This document shows positions 12,705 to 25,837 of a stretch of DNA of 42,822 nucleotides, piece after piece. The translations under genes and the position numbers were made by a program. The DNA comes from Phoronis australis (Eukaryota; Phoronida; Phoronidae). The stretch spans positions 1 to 42,822 of the forward strand of contig NMRA01000774.1 of assembly GCA_002633005.1 (NCBI GenBank), written 5' to 3'. Each line of letters begins with the position of its first letter. The first letter of the stretch is position 1. A model generated the notes under the pieces. It searched no databases and was not told the DNA's origin. It saw only the letters and a program-made list of their open reading frames with translations.

Positions 12705-15268
12705 AATATCATATGGTCATTTCAAAGATAACCACATAACCGACCGTGCATTTAATCTGCCCAGTTATTTCGAAATCTTCGGTAATTTCCTAGTAGCTTT
12801 GAGAAGATTCGGATATCCTTGGCACCCCCACAAAAAAGCTTTACTATAGCTGCTTGTTTGAAAAGTCGAGGTCTTTCTAACTTAATCGCAACATCGTTAT
12901 AGATCCCATCGTCAACGACTGTGGTTTGACACGTTTGTCAGAATACTAATTGTAAGGCCATATGCGTTTAAGTGTAACAATAAAAAATAGCTATGAAAAC
13001 TCATGAAACCAGTGTCGTCTGACCGTACTTTGAACCATGCACGGGAAAGCGAGAATCTTGCAAATCACCGCGCCATCTATAACTACTCATAGGAAGAACG
13101 CTACAGTTACCAATCCCCATATGAAAAAGAAGTCCCTTCAACCACCAGACGGTAATCCAAAACTAGCCACTGGCCGCATAACACTTACCATGGGGCATAA
13201 TTTAAGCGCTCACCACGTCTTCCACTAACACTTGCCACACAACGCAAAAAGCCCTTACCGTATACTTTTGCACGTGCACACAGGAGTTTATTCTTGACTT
13301 GTAGTGATCTGCCCCCATTCCTTTTCGGTTTCTTTCGACAAAGCAAGAAACTTTTATGTAAAGGATGCCCTCAAATACGTCTTTCCAAATGGACTTTCTT
13401 CGTCTGTGATACATGCGTTAAGCAATAAATTTATGTTCTCATAGTGTCACCCAATTTTGCAATCATTTCTCCTCACCAAGAATCAGTGTTTCGTAACGTT
13501 TTGAGTAAAACAAATGTGTAATGAAATAGGGTAGGGGACACGCAAGTTCTCAACCCGGCATCTCAACTTAGGCTCCTGGGTAAAGGTTTAATCTCCCGTT
13601 TAGGACTGCGATGCTCTTTTGTTTAATTAAGAAGAAAATCTTTTTGATTATGACTTTTTGCATGAATATTACAGCTGTGGCCAAATAGAATATCAACGTT
13701 TTTTATTGGTGAAGTTGCTCTATCTTGCGTTGTCCCATGCACCGGGGATTTCATAAATGGCCCACATTAACTGCACGTGAGGTTAGAAAAATCGACTCAA
13801 CTGTTGTAGGATCAGAATCAGTAATTTGTTCCTTTTACCAACCTTGGAAGACCCGTGAAACTCTTGACATGTTGTGCAAACTTTCTCCTCGCGCCTGAGG
13901 TTTTCGTAGTGCATGCGTGCGACTTTTTTGCATTCGCTGTTTCCGGTGTTATTTGGTACAAATGGAGTACGACTAGAACTGTTATCACCGAAACCATACT
14001 CCAAACAAACTTTATCTGTGGTTTTGGAATATTTTGTGGTCTAGTGCCCCAAAGATTGTCACACGGACGATCATCTGCACGCAATTCGGAGATTCTATGT
14101 GCGGCCATGCGTATATTACCGCTGGCCAGCTGGCAGGCGAAACCGGTGAAGTCATCAAGGCGTATTTCCATAACTTCAAAAGTTTTGCAATTTACTTAAA
14201 ATATATCTAGAGGATCAAGCAGCACCGGAACTCTAATACGATACCAAAATTGGTAACAAATGTATATTGAACGCTAGGCCAATGGGAAAAACGCCACTTC
14301 CTGTCCTGTCCAAAGTATGAACACTTTACTTCGCAATTTATGATCATCTTGCATACCTGACAAGCTGAACAAATAGCTTTTTAATTCCAAAGCCAGTAGT
14401 AGTACCAAAGTGACAAAAACAACAGAGTGTAATAAAAGAGTTCTTGAACTAATAGGCTAGTGATTAGCAAGTTAGTAAAATTATTGATTCGTAATTATAA
14501 TTAATTGATGGTGTAATTGAACAAAAGAGAAACGAACCAGATTTATTAAACCAGTGGGAAAATAATTTTAATGATTGCTATTGGATTAAGACAAAGGTTT
14601 TAGTTATGGCTCTCTAACGGTTCTTGTGAGGAATTTAATCAGATATTTATTCACAATCAGTTACCTGACCACACGCAAGGTCAATGATCTCACCATTAAG
14701 ACTTTCCTCAATCACTGGCGATTGACTTCCTCAAAAAGATAATCGTTGTTTGAGTTTTCGCTAGGTGGCGCTTGACGAGCAATAAACCTGTTGTGGGTGG
14801 CGGGGGAACTCTACTCCCTGTCCATGTTGGTAGAGTGGTTGTGCCGTCTAATTTGTCTGACTTCTCACTATTAATAACGTTGACAGACTCCTGATTTTTG
14901 GGTGTGTTCAGATAAAGCTGAGGATAGAGAACCAGTTCTCACAGATTTCTTATGCTCGTCAATACCAGTTTTTAAGAGAGGCTTGACATGAAGCACAGTG
15001 CACTTGATATGACACCACACATTTCATCAAAGGGGTTTATGTTTTTTGTAAATACCAGTAAATTTCTCAGGGTCTGACTACGTCAGAAAGGTAAATCAAC
15101 ACTGTACTTCTTGGAGATTCTGCTTAACATTCTACGTACACTTGTCCTTCTCCCTCTCCTTTTGAACAATCGGCTCACGTGAAGTCCCTAAGCTGGGACT
15201 TTCATATGTTCTACGGTGCCGCTGTTTCCCAGACCTTGCACTGTAATTCAACATCTTTACACTCCCAT
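12705..15268. other. non-coding stretch with one unresolved open region
   Basis: No gene is recognised. The interval 13,783-14,199 is open on both strands (117 codons minus, 114 codons plus), with somewhat higher GC than its surroundings. I cannot identify the translation on either strand, and no splice sites decide between them. Confidence 0.4.
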
Positions 15269-15455
15269 CAAGGCCGCCGTGTTTTAGCATTCTTCATGGC
15301 CCGACATGGAACTGCACAGAACCAAACATTTCTAAACCACCTTTGCACTCTAATTTAAAACTGTTCCACCCCCTTACGCAACAAGGCTGCCGTGTTCTAG
15401 GATTTGTTATGGCCTGACATAGAACAGGCCAGCAACAAGTTCTAAACCACGTATA
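15269..15455 (+). repeat. diverged direct repeat, two units, period about 112
   Basis: Unit 1 at 15269 begins CAAGGCCGCCGTGTTTTAG and unit 2 at 15382 begins CAAGGCTGCCGTGTTCTAG. Both continue with TATGGCC/CATGGCC, CGACATGGAAC/TGACATAGAAC and, later, TCTAAACCAC (15331 and 15441). The divergence suggests an old duplication or a repeat fragment. Confidence 0.7.
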
Positions 15456-18400
15456 GACTGAGATACGGCTAATAACAGGGCTTGTTTACGCCCTAAACTG
15501 ATAAATTAAGACTGAGACTTATCAAAGCTTTTCAGGTCTTAAACGAGCAAAAATATCGTTGTCACGATTTTTTGGAAGAATGTCACTTCTACACCGTTCA
15601 GACTTTGAAACTAATGAAGTCTAGGGGAGAGAGCCTAAATGCTGATGACCGGGGGTGAGTTGCTGGCTACAGGCTTTGTTTCTGCCCGCTGTACTCGCAT
15701 TATAGTGAAAAATCACAATTAATTGTATAGACTGGGTCAAATAATTTTGAAACGTTTCCATTACCGATGTTGTCCTATCCTTCACTTTTGTTTTCTTTGT
15801 GATTGGCGTAACTTTTTGTGCGAGGCACTGTTTAGTACCTGTGCACCATGCAGTTTCGCTTCGAAAACAACGGCTGATGGAGAATTTCACGGGAGTGTAG
15901 CTCAACCACACTTTTGGAAGGAAAACAGAGTGCAAATGGCGTTTTTAGTATGTTCGGTCGTGGCTGTAAGGTGAGCACAACTCTTTGACAGGCCCACTTC
16001 TAAATTGAACACCGCAAATATTTCAAATAATTTTCAAAACTGCATGAGAATGGTGTACACATTGTGTTAAACTTTAATATCAAACACCGTCCGATAGTAC
16101 ATTTTAGGAAAACGAGTTCCCTCCCTGTCAGACTTCATTAAATGTTCACAAATGCAATGCAGTGCTATGCATGTCTGAGTAGTAATTTGAGAGCAGAGAA
16201 CCTTCAGAGTAGTGAACCCTTTGCGTGGTGAACCACCGGGGTAGTGATTCGTAACCCTTCGCGCAAGAACCTTATTAGTCTGGCATTCTGTCGCTTAGCT
16301 ACTCATTTGCAAGGGTCCGCGCATTGCAAATCAGTGCATCACTTACCTTAACAAAGTACTGTCACTATAAAATAAGAACATAAGAAGGGAATTCTCTGAT
16401 TTGAATGCTCAAAACGCCATCTTGACTACCGCACAGAAGGGCACACGTGGGACAGCGCGTTTTAACCATCACATATCTATGGATGTAGAAGAACGAAGTG
16501 TCAAGCCCGCAAGTGTAGATGTGTGTAGTCCATTCACAGACACATCTCATTTACACCAGACCACCATCTTGACAACTGTTCTACATGACGGACCCGCTGG
16601 GATGGAAATGCCCATGTTAACGAGGACATGCAGCTCAATGTAGCACTGGGTCGCATTAAGTTCATGCTCCCCGGGCCCAGTCGCGCCGTTCACAGTCCCC
16701 CCTGTTATACCAACCAGAAGTTCATAGCAATGCAAAAATGTTACTCAAGTGTACCAAAGAGCGTATGCATATATTTATCGATATGTCCAAGTGTACGCCA
16801 ACAGCAATACACGCCAATTGAAAAACAATGTTTGAACAGTATGAATTCGTGAAGCGATTTCAAAATACAAGTTCAGCAATCGTATGGCAACCAGACAACT
16901 TGATTCGTTGTCCAGACTGTCATTACCTTTTAGTAATGTTGTTTTTAAGGTATACTGAGCCCTCTGCCGTCGGGAACACCGAATGTCCGATGATAAGATA
17001 AGGTCACAGGTTGCATTTCTGATTGCCTTATTAAAGATGGACAAACGTTACGAAAAAATACTCACCAATAGCAGGTTTTTGATAATAGTTGTCTTTTAGA
17101 ATTTGTGTTGACAACCTATTTCCAGGTTGGTGGAGTGTATTATTGTCTATTGGCTATCGGGAGCACCGCCTCGCCTATCATCTGCAATCTTTTTATGAAG
17201 TATTAGAACAGAAGGCGCTCCAGTTAGCACCTGAGTCAGACCTTGTTTATGGGAAAGGAACGCTAATGACAGTTTGGAAGAGGCAAATGGGACAAAGCAT
17301 ACAAATTGGCAGACCACCTGAAGTATTGACGTACAAGTAATTTTAAGAGCAATTCCATATAGAAACTAGATGGTGGGCTATATACATGTATGCAAAATCA
17401 CCAATTTTTTTTGAAACTTAGCATATCAGCTTGCCTTGTCAAAAGAAAACTGAGCCTGAATTTTTAAGAGTTTCCTAGTTTTTTTTTAACCCTTTTTACG
17501 ACCACTTTGTACTTTTTCCGAAAAATAGCAAATAATAGCACTTGGAAGTAGGTGACTTTTTGTCAGCAACAACACATCATCGCTTCACGCTATAGAAAAA
17601 AATAACTATATAGCAGAAAGAAGAAAGAATAACGTACAAGAAAAACTAGTTCAGATGGATTTTTTGATTTTTTATGTCCTCCCATTTTAGCCTACAAAAA
17701 TGTCATTTTCACTGCTTATTATTATGGCCATTTTTACGCATTTTTATCACTCTCTCAAATCTATATCGGATTCTTTTGGAACATGAGTTAACTTCCATCT
17801 GTTTTTGCTGTCTTTGTTCAGCCCAACGCAGGAATAAAAAATCTTGTCTCTTTCATAGTTTTTGTGTTGTCAGTTTTTTACATAACTCACTTACACAATT
17901 TTTTGCCAATCTGTGACTGTCTGTTTGATTAAAAGACTCTAGGAGGCGCTACTCGATTGTGCAATTATCTATCGACCAAGATGCCAAATAGAACGAATAT
18001 CATTCGCTTTGCTACATTATTGACGAAGGAGATCATGGGAAGGTGTATGAGAGATTTTCTCTTCGCGGATTTTCAGTTTTGCTGGTGCAAAAATAATAAT
18101 TTGTTATAGGATTACAGAAATCAAAAGTCAATTTTAATGTACTTATGAGTTAATAATACAACCCCATCACCATCTCATACTTCAGAGAAGCAGGTTTTAT
18201 TCTTATTAAGGGTGCCCATTACCCATTGCTTGGCCAGTTTTCAAACACCGTAACTGACTAAGAATTCCACGCACTGCCTGCAATGCATGCTGGTCCTTTT
18301 TCAGACCTCCTGGACAAATCCCTGTATATGCGCATGAAAAAGTCCCCTAAAACTATTAGCAAAGTTCATACTAAAACTAGTCAAGATCTTCGAGATCACA

Positions 18401-19044
18401 GGTGAAAAGAGGACGGTGGATACGAGCAGAAGTGTCGTGTTATTGGAGATACAAAGTGTCACGCAGTGCTTCTTGTACTGCACAAAAGCGACCGAGCATG
18501 GTGGCAGTGCGCCAGTGGAATTTGCAATTTCAGAAAAATAACAGGTACGGATATTTACGATTGAAAACATACATGTAATACTTTCAGTGACATCCAAGAT
18601 ACCGGCTTTCCAAACCAGTATTTAGGCAATTGGGTGTTGTTGCGACTTACCAGCTTAAAGTTTCCCAACATGTAAATTCCGTTCATGCAGCGGACTCAAA
18701 ACCACAGTTTCTTGAAGTTATGCTAGGTTTAGTGTATAATGCATTTCTACACAACACTTCAAAAACTGCATTTTGTTTGAAGAACACAAGAGCTACTGAA
18801 ACACAAAGTCTTTTTATTTTGCTCAGAACACATGTCTAAGATAGACGTTTCTCAAAAAATCTCAGTAGTTTCAAGAGAATCAATCATGTAAAAAGTATGC
18901 TTTACAAGTCCCAAACTGAACATAAAACAAAGAACGCTAGTAAAAAGTGACAGAAGATTTCAATGTTGACCATCAGTGGCTTGAATTATTTTCCCCAAAC
19001 GGCCACCACTCAAATCTCTCCCCCATGGAAGAACCTAATTCGCG
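15456..19044. other. non-coding stretch with weak exon candidates
   Basis: No gene is recognised. Two stretches are exon-like but unproven. One at 17,126-17,334 on the plus strand is preceded by CTATTTCCAG and followed by a possible GTAATT donor. The other is a short ATG-led frame at 15,936 ending at AAG/GTGAGC. The 17,400-17,930 segment is T-rich. Confidence 0.4.
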
Positions 19045-21344
19045 TCATATCACATTTTTTCCAATTTCGCCCAGGGTGGACCCCAGTCCCCTAGCTACGA
19101 TAATGATGACCACAACAATATCGTAAGAATAGACAACAACTAAAACAAGTTCATAATTTCCTACAGTTTGTGATGATAACTCATTCATGACTTCAAGCTT
19201 CAACTCATTCATTGAGGCAAACTCGTGAGCAGCAGCAGCATTAGCATCTTCAATATTCTGAATATTTCCGATTCGAGACGCGGCAACCATACGGGAAAAT
19301 CCAGCAATCTGCTACTCCGACAGGCACTCTTCAGAGGAGAAAACTTTTCTTTGCTTATTCCTGGCTTCTCGCATCATCTTTTCACAACCTCAGCTGGCTG
19401 TTGTTTTCTGCCTGACTGTTCACCTTCAGAAAATATATCACTGGGTTAAGTCTTTACCTTCTCAGAGGAGCGGACCGCTTTTCTAGTACTTTTCAGGGCC
19501 CAATCCTGCGGCGACTTGATCAACAACGTAAACGGCAGACAACTCAGGTGATGATACAGCTGTGGTAGTGGATAAAATCTCAGATTGTCTTGAAATGTGG
19601 ACGAACTGAGTCTCGTTCTGGAGGGATGATGAATGAGCAGCAAAATCCAAGTGCTCACTTAGCTCAGCATCTGTAGGAAAAGATTTCGAGCACCCATAGT
19701 GTGTGCAAGTGAACTTCGTATGACGTTCACGGGATACCAGCCCCGACTCAACCCTTGGAGTTGTAAAACACTCGAGTGTTGCAAGGTCAAGACTTTCCCG
19801 AGGCAACAGTTTACATGACTTGTTGATGGCAAGTTTTCCCTCCCCTACTCTATAGGTCTTCCATGCTCGAACGCCATCTGCGGAATACTCAGTTTGTCAG
19901 CAAACTTATCCCTGGGACACTGTGCTTGGGAAGGACCTTTGGGGCATTCACACTACAGGACGACACCTACATGTAACAGCCTTTGACATCTCCTCTAGAC
20001 TCTAGCGCATGTTTCAGGTCGACTTAATTTTGAACGTTGTTGCCTTCATTGACGAAGTACTTGGCATGGGTCTTCAAGGGTGCGATTTTCCGGTCACAGA
20101 TGTCTATTCCCTTCTGACTGGAGATGCCGGTGTTACCAGATATGTAGAACAAATGAATCAGAAGGGCGGCTGAATGGTAACAATTGGCATTGTCGGAGCG
20201 TAGGAAAGCTTCAGTCATTTGTAGATCCGTAGCTTTCACCTGCCTTAGCACATCTAGCGTTAAACAGCAAACAGTGAAAAAGTCTTGCTTGCAGGCATCT
20301 AGAGTATGGATGTAAGTATGTACCTGAAATACAATAATTATGTAACTCAAATAGGTCAGCTAGTTTAAAGAACTACCTTATTATATTTTATTACCACCTA
20401 AACTGCAATCACACCTCTCAACTTCAAACATGGTTCGTCCCAACACGGTTATTCTATCAGTAGCTCCTTCAAAACATTTCTAGGAAGGGGGAAATTTACC
20501 CTTCATAAAGATATGCAAATCATCCATAAGTACAAAATGGCTTCAGTTAAAATGAAGGCTTGTATGCAAAATCTACTAAGAGAAAAATAATGCATCACTG
20601 TCAAGCTTTTGTTGGGAAATGGCAAGAAAAAGACTAGATATTAAGTGCACACTCCCTGTATCTTGTACTGTTACAGTAAATCAATATACTAAAAAGAGGT
20701 AAAGGCAACAGCATTGTTCATCACTGGCTTTCTGTTTAATATTGAGCACATCTGAGAATTACTTTGTAACACCTTGAATACTAATTGAGGATTTATTTTT
20801 ACCTGATGTCTTTCACCTTTCTTTGTGATACACTGTACAAGCCGCCACGTGCCATGACATCCTTTTTACCAAACAAGTCGGACTGTGCTTCACGGAAACT
20901 GATGGGTATGAACTTCATTGCAAAATCCATTACAACCAAAACTTGGTGTGGGGTGAGAGATGACATCAGATCCTGTTTTGATTGTTCCTGGTTTATCCCT
21001 CTGAGAATATTCTGTGTGTTGGTGATAACAGAACGTCAGTTTTTGTCTAAAACCAAGTCCAAACTCATGTCGATGTGAAAAATATATAACGGCGCATTTC
21101 CATTGGTTTGCCAGTCCAACCTCCTATCTCCAGCTCTGGCAAGAATCAGCTGTAATTCCGATATAGTTTCAAACTTTTGTGGCACTTTGCACGACCTCAG
21201 ATGACTTCTGACGTCTTTAACACACCTATTGAAGGCCACATTTCCTCCGCGATCATACGTATGTAACGAAAATAGACCAAATGTACAGGAAGGAAATTCC
21301 TCCATATTCCTTGCAGTGACAGGAAGTGCATGTAATGTCCAACC
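19045..21344 (-). pseudogene. decayed two-exon gene of an unnamed, probably transposon-derived C2H2 family
   Basis: On the minus strand, exon A runs 21344-20803. It opens after the acceptor CACTTTAG and contains VVMDFAMKF, then FREAQSDLFGKK, then an SWHVA segment. A GT-AG intron (20802-20324, donor CAG/GTAAAA, acceptor TGTATTTCAG) leads into exon B. Exon B carries ACKQDFFTV, RSDNANCYHSAALL, GIDICDRKIAPLKTH and VNEGNNV. Downstream come a C2H2 finger (C-x4-C-x12-H-x5-H, FTCTHYGCSKSF, then SEHLDFAAH), a DWALKSTRK block and a FSEGEQSGRK block. I recognise this motif order as a multi-copy invertebrate family whose name I do not know. The conserved Asp in VMDF and RSDNA suggests an RNase-H-like catalytic core, which is inference. 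Decay is clear: in-frame stops at 21036-21038, near 20024 and again downstream, two frame changes before the intron, and more in the C-terminal part. Upstream exons are not seen. Confidence 0.75.
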
Positions 21345-24300
21345 CTAAAGTGTTATTGGTAAAATTAAACAAAGAATGGAGTGTTTATGAAAATTGGGGT
21401 CTCAAAAGTGAAATCTAAATGTTTGTGATATTGCATTGTTGATATTAGATCATATATTTTAGGTGATATCTCTAAACTAAAAGAGTAGCCTCAACTCTCT
21501 TGTCAGTCAGAGTAAGGCCACATCACAAAAATGCCCAAATTCGAGGGATACGTTAAACCTAAATATATAAGAGACAAGTTTTTTTAAAAGCAATTATCAA
21601 CGTTCAATCTTAGAAGTGTCTACAAACAGAATTTCAACTTCAAATATATAGCAGGCAGGTTAAGCAACATCTTGCCACTTGTGACTGGCCTGAAAGTGGT
21701 CTTGGAGTTTTCTCCCCTGCTGGAAATTTAATTGTACCTATGAGTTGCAAATTTCATTTTCTTACTAACCTTACACGAGTCTTTTGACTATCAATGTCAA
21801 ACTTTGTCACCAGTTTTCCAAGTCTGATTTTTGCCGTTCAAAAATGCAGTTTTACTGACATGAAAAAATGCAAAATATGACTTTATAGCCAAATAGGTAA
21901 TATCTCGGTAACCAAAGGTCACTGAGTGCAAGTATTGCAGCAGTGTACTTTGGGCCAGCATCCCAACATGCACAAAGTATTAGTTGTGTATGAATTTTTG
22001 AGTATATAGTGATTTTTCATGTTCATATGGTTTTTATATGGAATCATACTTAAGTTTTTGTTTGAGGAAGAAAAGGCCCTTTTCTAATATCTTTCTTGGA
22101 CATGTTTATTTGTCGCATCGCTGATGAAAGTTCACAAATCACACAGACCAGTGTCTCCATTTTCAGTCAACACGCCGATGCAGATTAAGTTAGAAGCCAA
22201 CGTTTGATACTGAATATGCTTTTGAGGTATTAAATTGGTTGGGTTAATAAAACAGTTTGTCTGATTGCTATCATCAACGTTTACTTTCATTCAAGCATAA
22301 TATTACTTGTCGGTGCGTCTTTAAAATCAATTTCACATGCATCTTATGTGGCGGATGGTCATTTCTGGCCATGTCAATGAGCAAGAATCGGCAATTGTTT
22401 TGCTGATTTCTAGGATTTTGGGGCCCATTATTCAGTGCAAACAAACATCAAGAATGCCTTTTATGGATTAAGATCGCTATCTCTATGTAAAGACCAATGT
22501 TGTATTCTATGATAGCCCACGATCTGTTTTTTTAGAACAAATTCCCAAGGCAAATCGACAACGCTCACGAAAATCTTCAAGCATACAAATACACTCCGTT
22601 TATTAATGAAACTATATGTAATTACATCTCATAGCACGATTAATGCCTGGTACTACTATACTGCAGCCAAGAGATCTCTTACAAAATATGTAAGCGTAAA
22701 ATATTAGTATGGCAAAACTGATAGGTCTAAAATCCAAACGACAAAATGCTCTTAGAGTTTCAAAAGTGCTGTTGTAACTGAAACTTTTCCAGAACATTAA
22801 AGCCATGTCCACACGTTACATTTTCCAAGATAATTATGGTATAGCGATGTACAAGTAAACCTGTGAGTCAGAACACTTACAGGTGGGTCATCACAACTGC
22901 ATATCGATTGTACGTGTCATCGGCTGCTCTTTGGGAGACCTAAAATAGTCAGGGATTACTTCAAGGTGGAGGACATCTAACGTATCAGTCTCAAAAAACG
23001 CGGGCGTTCCCAATCTAATACAGCACACTACGGGGAATTCTCTTTTTCAGAAACATGCGCACACCAAACAGGAAATTTGCATGCGGTATGTCACTGAAAC
23101 CACACTTAAAATGTCAGTGCAGTACCGGAGTGGCAAAAAACAGTGCAAACATGTTAATGCTGACACTTCATGATGAGTGCACGAATTTCCCTAAATAGCC
23201 AAGAGTCAGAGATTCAACAAACATGTTCCAGTATTTCAGTGGAGAAATCACATTTGTTTCACTCAAAGCATATTTCCAAGACGAAAAACAACCTTAAAAT
23301 TGTATATGAAATATTGTTCTTGTTTTTATTGGAAAAAGGTAAAGTGTGGACTGGACTCACTACAGGTAATAGGAACGATATTTTACAACACGTTTTACAA
23401 ATTTTTGCATCAATTAAACCATGGCAACGATAAATTGCAAAAGGTTATGCACATGTGGGACCTTATCGATTAGGCTGTGTATGTTGGTTAATTCCAACAA
23501 ATCTATAGATTTTAACCAAGGATTAGTATATATATTCTGAAAATAGAAAACTTGTAAAATCTTATTTTCTCTTTTAACTAATTCAAAAATACCTGGGTCA
23601 CGTCAAAGTGTGCTTTTATTAAATTTAGCAAAAATGATGGTACATCGACTGCAGAACAACGGTATCAATAACATGACCAATTTTTATTTACTATAAATGT
23701 ACATGGTGAAATCTCACAAACCCTTTTTCAAAAAATTATATACCGGTATTCGTTTTCATTTGACTTTTGTTTTTCATAAATATCAGAGAAGTAGTATTTT
23801 TGATAGCCCCTCCTCCAAGAATGAGAAATTTTATGAAAAGATCCCAACAGTATTTTGGAGGGTAGTGCGTAAATTATGGTATCTGGAAGTTTCACATGAT
23901 TCCGATTATCCATTTCAGAGATAACGTGTTCCAAAATTCGCCCATTGTTTGGCGGTCCTACACAACCTTAAACAAAAATCTACTTTAAGCAAGTGTGCCA
24001 TATCTACAACTATTTACGATACGTCAAAATATAGCAACAGTCAACAAAACTCGAGTCCTACTCCAAGAGTACAAACATATCTTGAACAGAAAATATAATG
24101 AACAAGACCAAATATTTTGCATCTGATTACTATCGAAACTAAATTTTCAACAGCCTATGGGTGACCCTTTGTACATGTATATTCGTTTGGAACACAGTCC
24201 CTGTGCGTTGGAACTGGGAAATGTAGGCCGTTGAGACGTCATGGTGAACAGAAAACCTATGATCTTCCAATTTTTGCTAGAATAATAGTCTTCGTGATGT

Positions 24301-24629
24301 TCAACATATGCCATGAATCATTGTCTTTAAACATAACACAGCCGCCTATGAAACCGTGACTGTAATGCTTTTGTAAAAAGTTTTCTCTAAACATGTTTTT
24401 TTAAGTAAAATGTACCAGCATCATCATATCTAACTTAACAATTTTCATACACTCTGTCATCATAAATATTGTCTCAACTTATATCTACCTCCTAAAAACA
24501 GAGAACAAAAACATCTAAGTCACTCTTAAAAATGCCCGAAAACCTTCAATTTGTTCGATGATTTCTATGTTGCTTGCAAATAATGGTACATGTAACTCGA
24601 TGGGAAATCTTCATTTCGTATGGACAATA
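21345..24629. other. non-coding stretch
   Basis: About 3.3 kb with no supported gene. Open frames are at most 87 codons and unconvincing. If the decayed gene ending at 21344 had further 5' exons they would lie here on the minus strand, but I could not identify any. Confidence 0.5.
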
Positions 24630-24692
24630 GCTCTTACCACTGAGCTACTGATGACTCAGATATCGTCTCCTCAGTAGCTCAGTGGTAAGAGC
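24630..24692. repeat. perfect 22-bp inverted repeat of a tRNA D-arm
   Basis: Positions 24630-24651 are the exact reverse complement of 24671-24692, separated by 19 bases. The repeated word contains TAGCTCAGTGGTAAGAGC, the classic D-arm and box A region of a tRNA. The arrangement would form a stable hairpin. Confidence 0.9.
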
Positions 24693-24710
24693 ACTAGACC
24701 GGCAATTTAG
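24668..24710 (+). pseudogene. tRNA-like 5' half (tRNA or SINE-head relic)
   Basis: The sequence folds as the first part of a tRNA. It has a 7-base 5' acceptor strand (TCCTCAG), TA, a D-stem GCTC/GAGC, and an anticodon stem CTAGA/TTTAG closing a 7-base loop, CCGGCAA. The anticodon position would read GGC. The usual U33 is C, and no T-arm (GGTTCGAATCC-like) follows, so it is not a functional tRNA. A tRNA pseudogene or the head of a tRNA-derived SINE fits best. Confidence 0.6.
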
Positions 24711-25830
24711 TTCCTGATTTTTCAGTGCTTATTTGATATATTAAAATAATTTGCTATTGCATTGAACCATGTAAAGGACTAGTCAAGTTCACTAGTAGTT
24801 CAGCTCACCTTCAAGTACATACGTGTAAATGGCGAGCTTAAAACTTCTTGAGAGTTGCAAAGAAAAACAAATATACGATTTTATACACTATCTGCAAATC
24901 CACAATGATTGACATCCTTCAGCAATGATATCAAAGCAAACGATAGCAGAAAAACAGAACATTAATGTACAACTACAGCATATTTGAAGTTTTATTAAAC
25001 TACATTACAAGCAGTTGGGATTATGCATGATTAGTGATTTTCCAGTGTTAACGTTTAGGAACTTGTGGGATGCCTGCAATGGATTGTGAAAAATGAAGCC
25101 ATGAAGAACGAAACCAACCACTGAAAGCTGAGCCCGTATACATACATATACATTTGCAGCCATCGGATGGCGATGTATACGTCCACGCTTCCCTAACCGT
25201 ACAAAGTCCGGTGACTCAAATCCTCAGGGTCACATATTTTATGTGAGGACACAAAACGTGAGACTGACTATAGCAGGTTTTATAAGACACTTGCTTAGGA
25301 ACTTGTTTAGTCCGTTAAACAATATTGTCAAAAACTACTTTTGTAAAACACAAGCAGGTAACTTAAAAACTATATGTCTATATCCCGGGATTGACTTTCC
25401 AACAGCTGCCTGTTGTTTTTTTCCTTTTTTATTGGCTGCATTTGATTCATAATATCTGTTCCTCCACGTCAGCTGGATAGGACTGGTTCTTGATGACGAC
25501 TTTCAACTAACGAACCAATTAAAATAATTTCATCCCAGGCTTGCTTCTCTAGACAATCTCATTGCATTTCAGCCCGTATTGTAAATGTTTGTAATGCAGA
25601 ACTCGTGCTCTTGCTCTCACGACACGTACATGTTATTTTCACTATCACTTTCAATACAGACCTGGCAATAAGGTCGTGCGTAAAATACTTAGCGATACTA
25701 GGATATCGCTGTATTTACTTACAATTCTGCAATGTCCATTTAACATTTTTGAAGCCCCGTTTCCGCGAATTCGACTTTAAACTGTTTTTTTTTTGGTGCC
25801 AAACTCTACAATTTTTCTCGACTGCATTAA
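24711..25830. other. non-coding stretch
   Basis: AT-rich DNA with no supported gene. Short frames here have no recognisable motifs. Confidence 0.5.
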
Positions 25831-25836
25831 TTTATT
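25831..25836 (-). terminator. polyadenylation signal AATAAA
   Basis: TTTATT on the plus strand is AATAAA on the minus strand, starting one base after the TAG stop of the putative exon 26300-25838. The closeness is unusual but workable for a short 3' UTR. A chance match is possible in AT-rich DNA. Confidence 0.35.
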
Positions 25837-25837
25837 A

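Noticed and set aside
13783-14199. Long open frames on both strands
   Set aside because: Neither translation is recognisable, they overlap on opposite strands, and no splice or polyadenylation signal favours either one. Noted only within the non-coding stretch.
15936-15971. Short ATG-led first-exon candidate ending at AAG/GTGAGC
   Set aside because: Only about a dozen codons, too short to support without transcript evidence.
24668-24740. A functional tRNA with anticodon GGC
   Set aside because: The D-arm and anticodon arm fold, but there is no T-arm or 3' acceptor strand, and position 33 is C instead of T.
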